A stretch of DNA of 64,000 nt from Sphingopyxis terrae subsp. terrae NBRC 15098 (lineage in GTDB: Bacteria; Pseudomonadota; Alphaproteobacteria; Sphingomonadales; Sphingomonadaceae): positions 62,001-126,000 of the forward strand of contig NZ_BCZQ01000003.1 in the NCBI RefSeq assembly GCF_001598815.1, in the 5' to 3' direction. A program made the translations under genes and the position numbers. Under the pieces are notes generated by a model that ran no database searches, was not told the origin of the DNA, and saw only the letters and a program-made list of their open reading frames with translations. This document shows positions 53,048 through 62,387 of the stretch, piece by piece; the first letter of the stretch is position 1, and every line of letters begins with the position of its first letter.

Positions 53048-54547
53048 CTAGTCTGCCGTTCCCGGCCAGCGCTTCGTGTCGGCGAAGGCGCGGCCAAGCG
53101 CGACATGGAGATCGGCATCCTCGGCCGCGCCGCCAAGCGGTACCTTGTCCGAAAATTCGTCGGCGGGGCGATGATAGTCGCTACTGAGAAACGCCTCGAG
53201 CAGTTTCATGTCCGAAAAGCTGCCGCCGACCATCAGCGACGTGACGCCCTTGGCGCCGAGCGCCCAGCCATCCTGCCGCTGGACGAAGGCATCGGCCTCG
53301 CCGTCGCTGTCGATCGTCCGGCCGAGCGCCGTCGCAACGTCGCGCACCACCGCGTCATAGGCGGGCTTGCCGCGCCCGATCGTCGCGACCGGGGTGCCGC
53401 GCGGCGAAATGGCGATAGTGTCGATGTTGAGCGCGACAGTGATGTCGGACAGCGGCACCACCGGATGGTCGGCGAACCAGCGCGCGCCGAGCAGCCCCTT
53501 CTCTTCCGACGTGGTCGCGAGGAAATAGATGTCGCGGTCGGGACGCGGCCCCGCAGCAAGGCGCTTGGCCACTTCGATCAGCACCGCGATCCCGCTCGCA
53601 TTGTCGACCGCGCCGTTGCAGATGCGATCGGCGGTGCCTTCGGGCCGGCAGATGCCCAGATGGTCCCAATGGCCGAGGAACAGCACTGCCTTGCCGTCGG
53701 GCTTCGCGCCCGGCAGCTTGGCGACGATATTGTTGCTGGCAAAATTGCGCACCGCTGCGGTCGCAGTGAAATCGCCCGTCACCGGCAGCAGCGCGCCGCG
53801 ATAGTCGCCCGCCCCGGCCGCCGCACGCAGCGCCTCGCCGCTCTGTCCCGCCTTGGCGAGCATGGCATCGAGCGCCGCCGGCGCGATATAGCCGCTGATC
53901 TTCGGTCCTGCCGGCGCCGATCCCATGCGCACAGTCTTCGCGCCCAGGCCTTCGCGAATCTCGCTCCACGGCATCGAATCCGGCGCGACGATCAATACGC
54001 CCGCTGCGCCCGCGTCCGCGAGCATCTGGCGCCGCTCGCGGTAACGCGGCAGCTTGTCGCCGAAGGGCGGCGTATCGAACAGCATGACCGCGACCTTGCC
54101 CGCGACATCGGCGTTGACCCGGCCCGCCGCATCGACGCCATAGCCAACGAAGACGAGAGGCGTATCGGCCAGCGCCACCGACGCCTCGCTGCCGGTGACG
54201 ATGATCCCGTCATCGCCGATCGCGAAGGGCTGGCCGGCTACCTTGAACCGCGCGCTTCCGCCCGTCGTCTGCGTTTCGACGAAAGGAACCGGCTGCAGCC
54301 AGGGCGTGTCGCTGCCCGGCACCGCCTGCAACCCAGCCTTTGCCCATTCGCCGACGATATAGGCGATGGTGCGGTCCTCGCCCTCGGTACCCGGACCGCG
54401 GCCCTCGAAGGCATCGCTCGCAAGAACGCGGATATGCTGCGCCAGATCGGCTTCGGCGACGGGCGCATCGCCCTTCGCATAGGCGGCGGGCGTGACAACA
54501 ATCAGGGCGGCGGCCGCAACGGCGGCGCGAAATGGCGACAATGTCAT
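53048..54547 (-). CDS. Secreted M28 family zinc peptidase
   Basis: 499 residues. A signal peptide (about 1-22, ending VTPAAYAK), then a PA-like insert (about 90-230) and the metallopeptidase domain. The two-zinc motifs are seen: GHWDH, GAVDNASG and TSEEKGLLG, with the C-terminal SDYHRPADE. Predicted to be an aminopeptidase or glutaminyl-cyclase-like enzyme in the periplasm. The start at 54547 gives a standard signal; an ATG at 54565 would add six residues. It follows the CoA lyase on the same strand. Confidence 0.9.
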   Translation of the reverse strand: MTLSPFRAAVAAAALIVVTPAAYAKGDAPVAEADLAQHIRVLASDAFEGRGPGTEGEDRTIAYIVGEWAKAGLQAVPGSDTPWLQPVPFVETQTTGGSARFKVAGQPFAIGDDGIIVTGSEASVALADTPLVFVGYGVDAAGRVNADVAGKVAVMLFDTPPFGDKLPRYRERRQMLADAGAAGVLIVAPDSMPWSEIREGLGAKTVRMGSAPAGPKISGYIAPAALDAMLAKAGQSGEALRAAAGAGDYRGALLPVTGDFTATAAVRNFASNNIVAKLPGAKPDGKAVLFLGHWDHLGICRPEGTADRICNGAVDNASGIAVLIEVAKRLAAGPRPDRDIYFLATTSEEKGLLGARWFADHPVVPLSDITVALNIDTIAISPRGTPVATIGRGKPAYDAVVRDVATALGRTIDSDGEADAFVQRQDGWALGAKGVTSLMVGGSFSDMKLLEAFLSSDYHRPADEFSDKVPLGGAAEDADLHVALGRAFADTKRWPGTAD

Positions 54548-54630
54548 GGATGTGCCCGATGGCATGGCGATGCCGAAGCGGCAAGGCGCGTTCGTCGAAC
54601 GATGAACGGCGTTGACGGAAGGATGAACCG

Positions 54631-55443
54631 CTATTGCGGGCGCGCCCGTTCCAGCAGCGCCTTCGCCGCCGCGACGTGCATATCCTCGATCATATGGCCC
54701 GCGTGCCGCTGCGCACCGCCGGTTGCGGCGGCGACCAGCGCCTCGGCAGCGGCAATCTCGCGCGGCGACGGGGCGAAGGCGCGGTTGCACGGATCCACCT
54801 GCGACGGGTGGATCAGCGTCTTGCCGTCGAAGCCGAACCGCCGCCCCTCGCCCGCTTCGGCCGCAAAGCCTTCCGCATCGTCGATCGCATTATAGACGCC
54901 GTCGAAGCACCACACGCCGCCCGCCCGCGCCGCGAGCACGATCGCCTGGATCGCATGGCTCATCGCGCCGCGATCCATGCCGTCGGGCAGTTTGAGCTCA
55001 AAGGCCAGATCGTTGAGCCCGGCGATCAGCCCCTGCACCGCCGCGTCGGCGGCGATGCCCTGTGCCGCATAGATGGCCGTCGGCGTTTCGATCATCGCCA
55101 GCAGCGGTAGCCCCAGCGTGCGCAGCGGGTCGAGGTCCGAGGGCGCGTCGACCTTCGGCAGCACCACCGCGTCGAGCGCGAGCCCGTCCAGCGCCGCAAG
55201 ATCGTCTGCCTGCTCGGCGCTGCCGCTGGCGTTGACGCGCACGGCGACGCGCTTGCCCGCAAAGCCCGCCGTCACCGCGGCGCGCATCGCCGCGCGTGCC
55301 TCTGCCTTGCGCTCCGCGGGCACCGCATCTTCCAAGTCGATGATCAGCATATCGGCGGCGAGCCCGCCCGCCTTTTCGAGCGCGCGGGCGTTGGAGCCGG
55401 GAACATAGAGGAGCGAGCGCGGGGCGAAAGCGGCATGGGTCAT
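54631..55443 (-). CDS. CitE-like CoA ester lyase (HpcH/HpaI family)
   Basis: 270 residues. A TIM-barrel aldolase-type enzyme that cleaves or forms beta-hydroxyacyl-CoA esters. Family stretches: PRSLLYVPGSNARALEKA, DMLIIDLEDAVPAERK, the LAMIETPTAI segment and GKTLIHPSQVDPCN. The likely substrate is malyl-, citramalyl- or methylmalyl-CoA. No other CoA-pathway gene is next to it. The start at 55443 follows the first family-like residues. Confidence 0.9.
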   Translation of the reverse strand: MTHAAFAPRSLLYVPGSNARALEKAGGLAADMLIIDLEDAVPAERKAEARAAMRAAVTAGFAGKRVAVRVNASGSAEQADDLAALDGLALDAVVLPKVDAPSDLDPLRTLGLPLLAMIETPTAIYAAQGIAADAAVQGLIAGLNDLAFELKLPDGMDRGAMSHAIQAIVLAARAGGVWCFDGVYNAIDDAEGFAAEAGEGRRFGFDGKTLIHPSQVDPCNRAFAPSPREIAAAEALVAAATGGAQRHAGHMIEDMHVAAAKALLERARPQ

Positions 55444-55521
55444 GCGCTTTTCTGTGGCGCAGCCGGACCATTGCCGCAATAAGGAAGCGGGATTGCGATC
55501 GAATTTGCAAAGGGGATGATC

Positions 55522-56436
55522 ATGTATTTCGCACTTGCACTGGTGGTGCTGGCGCTGGTGTTTCTGATCTGGGCGCTGACGCCGGTGCGGCAGGGTTTCG
55601 CCTATACGATCGAACGCTTCGGCCGCTACACGCACACCGCGCAGCCGGGCCTCAACTTCATCATGCCGATCTTCGACCGCGTCGGTCGAAAGGTGAACAT
55701 GATGGAGCAGGTGCTCGACATCCCGGGGCAGGAAATCATCACCAAGGACAATGCGATGGTCGCGGTCGACGGCGTCGTCTTTTTCCAGGTGCTCGACGCC
55801 GCGAAGGCGGCCTATGAGGTCAGCGACCTGTACCTCTCGATCATGAACCTGACGACGACCAACCTGCGCACCGTGATGGGGTCGATGGACCTCGACGAGA
55901 CGCTGTCGAAGCGCGACGAGATCAACGCGCGCCTGCTGCATGTCGTCGACGATGCGACGACGCCATGGGGGGTGAAGATCACCCGCGTCGAGATCAAGGA
56001 CATCCGCCCGCCCGCCGACATTTCGAACGCCATGGCGCGCCAGATGAAGGCCGAGCGCGAAAAGCGCGCCGCGATCCTGGAGGCCGAAGGGCTGCGCGCC
56101 TCCGAAATCCTGCGCGCCGAGGGCGAGAAACAGGGCCAGATACTGCAGGCCGAAGGGCGGCGCGAAGCCGCCTTCCGCGACGCCGAAGCGCGCGAGCGCG
56201 AGGCCGAAGCCGAAGCCAAGGCGACACAGATGGTCAGCGACGCGATCGCGAGCGGCAATGCGCAGGCGATCAACTATTTCATCGCGCAAAAATATGTGGA
56301 GGCGGTAAGCCAGTTCGCGACCAGCCCCAATGCCAAGACGATCCTGTTCCCGGTCGAGGCGACGCAGCTCATCGGCACGCTGGGCGGCATCGGCGAACTC
56401 GCCAAGGACGCGATCGAACGCGGCAAGGCAAGCTGA
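55522..56436 (+). CDS. SPFH/band 7 protein (stomatin-like)
   Basis: 304 residues. One N-terminal membrane helix (about 2-20) and an SPFH domain (about 25-200) with [16 protein letters not shown] and the [21 protein letters not shown] segment, then a coiled-coil region rich in Glu/Ala. These proteins form oligomeric membrane rings and, with NfeD, affect membrane protein quality control. The ATG at 55522 has AGGGG seven bases upstream, so it is preferred over 55516. It precedes the NfeD-like gene by 16 bp. Confidence 0.92.
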   Translation: MYFALALVVLALVFLIWALTPVRQGFAYTIERFGRYTHTAQPGLNFIMPIFDRVGRKVNMMEQVLDIPGQEIITKDNAMVAVDGVVFFQVLDAAKAAYEVSDLYLSIMNLTTTNLRTVMGSMDLDETLSKRDEINARLLHVVDDATTPWGVKITRVEIKDIRPPADISNAMARQMKAEREKRAAILEAEGLRASEILRAEGEKQGQILQAEGRREAAFRDAEAREREAEAEAKATQMVSDAIASGNAQAINYFIAQKYVEAVSQFATSPNAKTILFPVEATQLIGTLGGIGELAKDAIERGKAS

Positions 56437-56452
56437 GGCAGGGGAAGCGGAT

Positions 56453-56899
56453 ATGCCCGACTTTATCGCCAATATGGAACCGCACTGGGCGTGGCTGTCG
56501 CTCGGCGTCCTGCTTGCCGCCGCCGAAATCATCGCGCCCGGCTTTTTCCTGATCTGGCTCGGCGGCGCGGCGGTTATCACCGGCGTCGTCGCGTGGGTGT
56601 TGCCGATCGGCGTGCCGCTTCAGCTCGGCATCTTCGCCGTGCTGGCGGTGATCATCCTCTATGGCGCGCGCAAATGGCTGCGCGACAATCCGATCGTCTC
56701 GACCGACCCGCTGCTCAACCAGCGCGGCGGCCGCCTCGTCGGTGAGGTGCTGACGGTGACGACGGCGATCGAGGACGGCCGCGGCCGCGCTCGGGTTGGC
56801 GACGGCGAATGGCCGGTGCGCGGCCCCGACGCCGCCGAAGGCGCCAAGGTCCGTGTTGTCAGCGCCGACGGCGGCGTGCTGGTGGTCGAGGCGGTCTGA
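56453..56899 (+). CDS. NfeD-like membrane protein
   Basis: 148 residues. Two or three hydrophobic segments (about 14-36, 42-60, 63-80) followed by an OB-fold domain (about 92-145, with GGRLVGEVLTVTTAIEDGRGRARVGDGEWPVRG). This short NfeD1b-type protein is the usual partner of SPFH proteins. AGGGGAAG precedes the ATG. The two genes form a clear operon. Confidence 0.92.
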   Translation: MPDFIANMEPHWAWLSLGVLLAAAEIIAPGFFLIWLGGAAVITGVVAWVLPIGVPLQLGIFAVLAVIILYGARKWLRDNPIVSTDPLLNQRGGRLVGEVLTVTTAIEDGRGRARVGDGEWPVRGPDAAEGAKVRVVSADGGVLVVEAV

Positions 56900-56929
56900 T
56901 CGATAGCGCGCCTGCGTCCCCGTTTAATT

Positions 56930-57032
56930 CGTCATGCTGAACTTGTTTCAGCATCCATGGGCTATCGTTTCCTTCCGTGCCGCGCTTGTTGAAAGAGCTG
57001 GCCATGGACCCTGAAACAAGTTCAGGGTGACG
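56930..57032. repeat. Imperfect inverted repeat element
   Basis: Arms 56930-56960 and 57002-57032 are inverted copies with five mismatches in 31 positions and a 41-nt centre. The consensus CCTGAACTTGTTTCAGGGTCC is typical of interspersed repeats in sphingomonads. It lies just before the stop of the acetyltransferase gene and after the NfeD gene. Confidence 0.75.
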
Positions 57033-57044
57033 AAGAGGCAGAAA

Positions 57045-57575
57045 TTATCCGCCCCTGGGCCGCGAATAAATCCCCACCACATGCCCCAGCGCGTCGCTGT
57101 CGCCGATGCGGCTAAAGCCCAGCTTTTCGGCGACACGCTCCGATGCCGCATTGCCCGGATCGATGATGCAGCGCACCTCGGGCGCGTCGAGCGTCGCGTC
57201 GGCCCAGCCGAGCGCCGCGCTCATCGCCTCGGTCGCGAGCCCGCCGCCCCAATGGTCGGCATCGAACGCCCAGCCCGCCTCGGGTAGATCCTCAAGTTCG
57301 GGGATGCCGCGGCAGAAATAGGACAGCCCGCCCATGCCGATCAGCGCATTGCTGTCGCGGTCGGCGAACACCCAATAGCCAAAGCCCATTACCGGCCACA
57401 GCCCGGCAGAGCTCAAAAATTTGCCCCAGCTCACGTCCGGCGCACGCGGTTCGCCGCCGATGAAGCGCGTGACGCGCGGATCGGCCCACATCGCGATATG
57501 GACCGGCTTGTCCGAAAAATGCGGCGGGCGCAGGCGCAGCCGCGCGGTTTCGATCGTGGGGGGCGAGGTGATCAT
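57045..57575 (-). CDS. RimJ/RimL-type GNAT acetyltransferase
   Basis: 176 residues. An N-acetyltransferase fold opening with IETARLRLRPPHFSDKP, followed by AGWAFDADHWGGGLATEA, the pyrophosphate loop for acetyl-CoA, and the C-terminal CIIDPGNAASERVAEKLGFSRIG. The group resembles RimJ/RimL ribosomal-protein or amino-acid acetyltransferases. The ATG at 57575 is a normal start. The methyltransferase-like gene is upstream on the same strand. Confidence 0.9.
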   Translation of the reverse strand: MITSPPTIETARLRLRPPHFSDKPVHIAMWADPRVTRFIGGEPRAPDVSWGKFLSSAGLWPVMGFGYWVFADRDSNALIGMGGLSYFCRGIPELEDLPEAGWAFDADHWGGGLATEAMSAALGWADATLDAPEVRCIIDPGNAASERVAEKLGFSRIGDSDALGHVVGIYSRPRGG

Positions 57576-57606
57576 CGTGCCGACATGCCCAGCGCGGCGG
57601 GCATGG

Positions 57607-58167
57607 TCAATCGGGGTCGAAGAAATGGTCGAACAGGTCGTGCAACACGGCCTTGCCGTCGACCTGCGGCCGGACGCGCAGCACCGCCAGCGTATCGACG
57701 CGCGCCAGCACGTCGCAATGGTTCAGCACGACATGATAGGCGGCGCGGTCCCTGAAATCGTGAAACAACAGCATCGCGTCGGGCTTGCAGTGGACGATCG
57801 CCTGCAACAGGCAGGCGACACGAAAGCGCCCGTCGATCAGTACCGCGTCGGGGCTGCCCGTCAGGTGGCGCCAGATATGCGTGTGATAGCGCGGCCAATC
57901 GCGCAGGCGCGCCGGGTCGGTCGGCCGGCCCTCCGCATCGACCGGGCCGATTTCGGGCTGATAGGGCGTGTAGCGCTCCGCCTCTTCGCCCAGTCGGCGC
58001 GCGATGGCGGCGAGCCGCTCGCGATCGCCGTCGACCGCCACGATCCGCCGGGCCTGCCGCGCGGCGACGAGCGTCGCCTCGCCGCATCCGAATTCGAGCA
58101 GCGACTGGCGTCCGGCGAGTTGCAGTTCGAGCTGCACGAGCTCGGTCGCGGTCCAGATCGATGGCAT
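57607..58167 (-). CDS. Class I SAM-dependent methyltransferase-like protein
   Basis: 186 residues. The methyl-donor motif I is LLEFGCGEATLVAARQARR with an acidic residue after beta-2 (VAVDGDRERL). It is a small, single-domain type with unknown acceptor. AGGGGACC is just upstream of the ATG. It precedes the acetyltransferase by 31 bp and could be co-transcribed with it. Confidence 0.8.
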   Translation of the reverse strand: MPSIWTATELVQLELQLAGRQSLLEFGCGEATLVAARQARRIVAVDGDRERLAAIARRLGEEAERYTPYQPEIGPVDAEGRPTDPARLRDWPRYHTHIWRHLTGSPDAVLIDGRFRVACLLQAIVHCKPDAMLLFHDFRDRAAYHVVLNHCDVLARVDTLAVLRVRPQVDGKAVLHDLFDHFFDPD

Positions 58168-58317
58168 GGACGGTCCCCTGTTCCCCGAGCAAGGAGATAT
58201 GGGACTTCGCCGCAGCCGTCCAGCTATGGGACAGTTCCCCCACGAAGGCGGCGACGCGGAGAGGGAGAGAGAGGCCCCTCCGGCCGCCCGCCTTCGCGGG
58301 GGTGCCGGGCCGCGGCG

Positions 58318-59211
58318 TCAGGCCGCGGCGGTTGCCAGTTCGGGCGCTGCCGAGGAATGCGACGGCATCACCGCATCGGCATAATCGCTCTCGAATTTCT
58401 TGATGAGCTGGCGGTCGTCATGGTTCCACGGGTGAAAGCCCGGCATGAAATAGGCCAGCCAGGGCACAAAGCTTTTGCGCAGGATGCCGGGGTAGCCGAG
58501 CATGAACCACCAGATGCGCGCGCTGACGCGCCAGCCGGTCAGCCCATCCTGCCGCAAGAGCGCCTTCATGCCCCGGATGCGCTTGGGCCAGAAGCGCGCG
58601 GTGATCGCGACCATCATCAGCGACTTCGCCTTCCAGCGCCGCCAGCGGCTCCAGTCGCGCGTCGCGTGGAGCCAAGTGTCGTAAGCGACGCCCTTATGCT
58701 CGATTTCCTCGATCGCGTGCCATTTCCACAGCGCCGCCCATTCGGGCTCGGCGCCGTCGTACATCGCGGAATCCTTGAGCATGATCGCCGCCATCATCGC
58801 GGTATAATGTTCGAGCGCGATCGTCGCCATCAGGTTGACGATGGGCGGGCGCGTCTTGATGAGTTCCATCACATTGCCGACATCGGCCTCGAGCTCCGAC
58901 AGGTCGTAGCCCGCCTCCGCCGCCTTGCGATTGAAAACGACATGTTCGCGGCTGTGAATGACTTCCTGCTGGGTGAAGGCGCGGATTTCGCGCGCCAGCT
59001 TTTCGGGCACGCCGTCGCGGTGCGCCTTCACCGCCTCGATGAACATCGCCTCGCCCTTCGGAAAAGTTACCGACAGCGCGGTATGAAAGACCGACGCGAT
59101 CGGGTCGCCATTCATCCACCAGCGCCCCTGTCGGTCGTCGCGGCCGAAGCGGCGATCGCGCGGGGTGATCGACAAATCCTGCGGCGTCGGCGTGCGGGAA
59201 GGGCTGGACAT
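58318..59211 (-). CDS. PF10118-like metal-dependent hydrolase
   Basis: 297 residues. Helical protein of the predicted metal-dependent hydrolase family (PF10118). Metal-type residues in RAFTQQEVIHSREH, FIEAVKAHRDG and EEIEHKGVAYD, typical of a ferritin-like or HD-like helical bundle. A TetR-type regulator is divergent and its operator overlaps both. No substrate is known. Confidence 0.85.
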   Translation of the reverse strand: MSSPSRTPTPQDLSITPRDRRFGRDDRQGRWWMNGDPIASVFHTALSVTFPKGEAMFIEAVKAHRDGVPEKLAREIRAFTQQEVIHSREHVVFNRKAAEAGYDLSELEADVGNVMELIKTRPPIVNLMATIALEHYTAMMAAIMLKDSAMYDGAEPEWAALWKWHAIEEIEHKGVAYDTWLHATRDWSRWRRWKAKSLMMVAITARFWPKRIRGMKALLRQDGLTGWRVSARIWWFMLGYPGILRKSFVPWLAYFMPGFHPWNHDDRQLIKKFESDYADAVMPSHSSAAPELATAAA

Positions 59212-59277
59212 ATGGTTCTCACCGTCGAAAAGGGGGTTCAGGGCGTGGGGACGCCCGACGGGGCAAGAAATAGGAAT

Positions 59278-59297
59278 TACTTACAGTGGTGTCAATA
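59278..59297. promoter_or_regulatory. TetR-type operator, TACTTACA-N4-TGTCAATA
   Basis: A 20-bp near-palindrome that includes the GTG start codons (59286 and 59289) of the TetR gene. It differs from the site at 40712-40731 at one of 16 non-spacer positions. It lies in the 74-bp divergent region of the hydrolase and TetR genes. Confidence 0.75.
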
Positions 59298-59897
59298 GCA
59301 AAGAAACGGCTCAGCCCGGAGGAAAGCCGGTCGGTGGCGCTCGAAGCCGCGCGGCTGATCCTGATCGAGATGGGGCCGCAGGCCGTGACGCTGAAGGCAG
59401 TGGCATCGCGCATCGACCGCACCCACGCCAATCTGCTCCACCATTTCGGCAGCGCCGCCGGGCTGCAAAAGGCGCTCGCCGCCTATCTCGCCGAAACGGT
59501 GTGCGACACGATTGCGGCGAAGATGACGTCGTCGCCGCCAGGCGAACGCAATGTGCGCGAGATCGTCGACCTTGCCTTCGACGCCTTCGACAGCGGCGGC
59601 GCCGGCGCGCTCGCCACCTGGATGGCGGCGACGGGCAATGAGGACGCGCTCGACCCGATCCTCGATGCCATCCACCGCCTGATCGACGGAACGGCGCCCG
59701 ACGCGCACGAAAAGCGGCTGATGCACGAAGACACGTTGGCGCTCGTGCTGATGGCGATGGGCGATGCCCAGCTTGGCGGCCCGATGGCCGAAGCACTGGG
59801 CCTGCCGCGCGATACCGCGCGCACGCTCGCCACCGAACTCATCACCGGCCGCATCGCCGCCTTCTGGACCGAACAGGGCGGCAAACCCCCGCAATAG
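59286..59897 (+). CDS. TetR-family repressor
   Basis: 203 residues. N-terminal helix-turn-helix (about 20-60): SRSVALEAARLILIEMGPQAVT followed by LKAVASRIDRTHANLLHHF. The C-terminal ligand domain is helical and not close to any named group. The start is a GTG at 59286 (a second GTG at 59289), with AGGA about ten bases upstream. The operator at 59278-59297 covers the start codon. It probably represses itself and the divergent PF10118-like gene, and by operator match also the Coq4-like gene at 39848. Confidence 0.88.
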   Translation: MVSIAKKRLSPEESRSVALEAARLILIEMGPQAVTLKAVASRIDRTHANLLHHFGSAAGLQKALAAYLAETVCDTIAAKMTSSPPGERNVREIVDLAFDAFDSGGAGALATWMAATGNEDALDPILDAIHRLIDGTAPDAHEKRLMHEDTLALVLMAMGDAQLGGPMAEALGLPRDTARTLATELITGRIAAFWTEQGGKPPQ

Positions 59898-59972
59898 CGG
59901 GGCGCGCCGGCACGCGATATTTGCCCCCTTGAATCCCTTACGCCACGCGCCGATGTAAGGCGCCGAGGGGCA

Positions 59973-59993
59973 GCCCGCCGGTTCGCGGCGGGC
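59973..59993 (+). terminator. Hairpin upstream of clpP
   Basis: Eight-base arms GCCCGCCG and CGGCGGGC around GTTCG, 29 bp before the clpP ATG. No T-run follows. It may end TetR transcripts or be a clpP leader structure. Confidence 0.45.
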
Positions 59994-60021
59994 ATCCCGG
60001 ATACTGAAGGACGAAATTTCC

Positions 60022-60672
60022 ATGATCGACCCGCTCGCCGCCCTTGTTCCCGTCGTCGTCGAACAGACGAGCCGCGGCGAACGCAGCTTTGACATCTTCT
60101 CGCGCCTGCTGCGCGAACGGATCGTCTTCGTGACGGGCGAGGTTGAGGACAATATGGCGTCGCTGATCGTCGCGCAGCTTCTGTTCCTCGAATCGGAAAA
60201 TCCGAAGAAGGACATCTATATGTACATCAACTCGCCGGGCGGCGTCGTCACGGCGGGCATGGCGATCCACGACACGATGCAATATATCCGCCCGCGCGTC
60301 GGCACCGTGTGCATCGGCCAGGCGGCATCGATGGGCAGCTTCCTGCTCGCCGCCGGCGAACCCGGCATGCGCGTCGCGCTGTCGAACGCCCGCATCATGG
60401 TCCACCAGCCCTCGGGCGGTGCGCGCGGCATGGCGTCGGACATCGAAATCCAGGCCAAGGAAATCCTGCGTATCCGCAAGCGGATGAACGACCTCTATGC
60501 GCAATATACGGGCAAGCCGCTCAAAGACATCGAAAAGGCGATGGATCGCGACACTTTCCTCGAAGCCGAGGAAGCGCGCGCATTCGGGATCGTCGATCAT
60601 GTCTACGACCGCCGCCCCGCGCTCCCCGGCGACGAGGGCCCCAAGGAAATCAGCGAAGGTCCGACGCCCTGA
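60022..60672 (+). CDS. clpP: ATP-dependent Clp protease proteolytic subunit
   Basis: 216 residues. The catalytic triad is present: Ser103 in [14 protein letters not shown], His128 in IMVHQPSGG and Asp177 in DRDTF. The numbering is offset by six from mature E. coli ClpP. ClpP forms a barrel that degrades proteins fed by ClpX or ClpA; in Caulobacter it is essential for cell-cycle proteolysis of CtrA. clpX follows with a leader and an inverted repeat between. Confidence 0.97.
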   Translation: MIDPLAALVPVVVEQTSRGERSFDIFSRLLRERIVFVTGEVEDNMASLIVAQLLFLESENPKKDIYMYINSPGGVVTAGMAIHDTMQYIRPRVGTVCIGQAASMGSFLLAAGEPGMRVALSNARIMVHQPSGGARGMASDIEIQAKEILRIRKRMNDLYAQYTGKPLKDIEKAMDRDTFLEAEEARAFGIVDHVYDRRPALPGDEGPKEISEGPTP

Positions 60673-60752
60673 CGCCGGCCGACCCGCTTTCGGTAACCGC
60701 GTTTGTTGACGCCCCGTTCGCGGGCCGTCGTCAGGTTGGACATGTCCCGATG

Positions 60753-60782
60753 TCACCCAATTGCCATATTGTAATTGGGTGA
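60753..60782. promoter_or_regulatory. Perfect inverted repeat between clpP and clpX
   Basis: Ten-base arms TCACCCAATT and AATTGGGTGA with a ten-base loop, 57 bp before the clpX ATG. No T-run follows, so it may be an operator or leader hairpin controlling clpX separately from clpP. Confidence 0.55.
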
Positions 60783-60838
60783 TCGCGGGCTAGGATGAAG
60801 GACGGCAGCGCCCTTTTGCGGCTGCCAGAGGAAGATTT

Positions 60839-62107
<1,269 letters not shown>

Positions 62108-62276
62108 GTCGAGTCGCGGCGCGCACCCACGCCGCGGTTTCGCCCCTGCCAATGTTGCATTGCAGCAACAGTTGCACGAAAAAACGCAGCGCTGCCCGTC
62201 GACAATTCTGCGGCAGCGACGGAAATTCGCGCTTTTTTGACCTTTTCGCGTACCAGCCCGCCCACGCGGCTTGCAC

Positions 62277-62295
62277 TGTCACATTTGCTGTCACA
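62277..62295. promoter_or_regulatory. Direct repeat of TGTCACA upstream of the receptor
   Basis: Two TGTCACA heptamers (62277-62283, 62289-62295) are spaced 12 bases start to start, about 93-111 bp before the receptor ATG. The reverse complement TGTGACA occurs in the 8250-8368 cluster. It could be a regulator half-site pair. Confidence 0.35.
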
Positions 62296-62387
62296 ATCGT
62301 GCCACATGCGGGCTTCAGGGGCGCTCGCAGGTCAAGCGCGCCCCAAGCCGCGCGCCTGCCGAATGCCACAATAGGGGACATCCTGAC

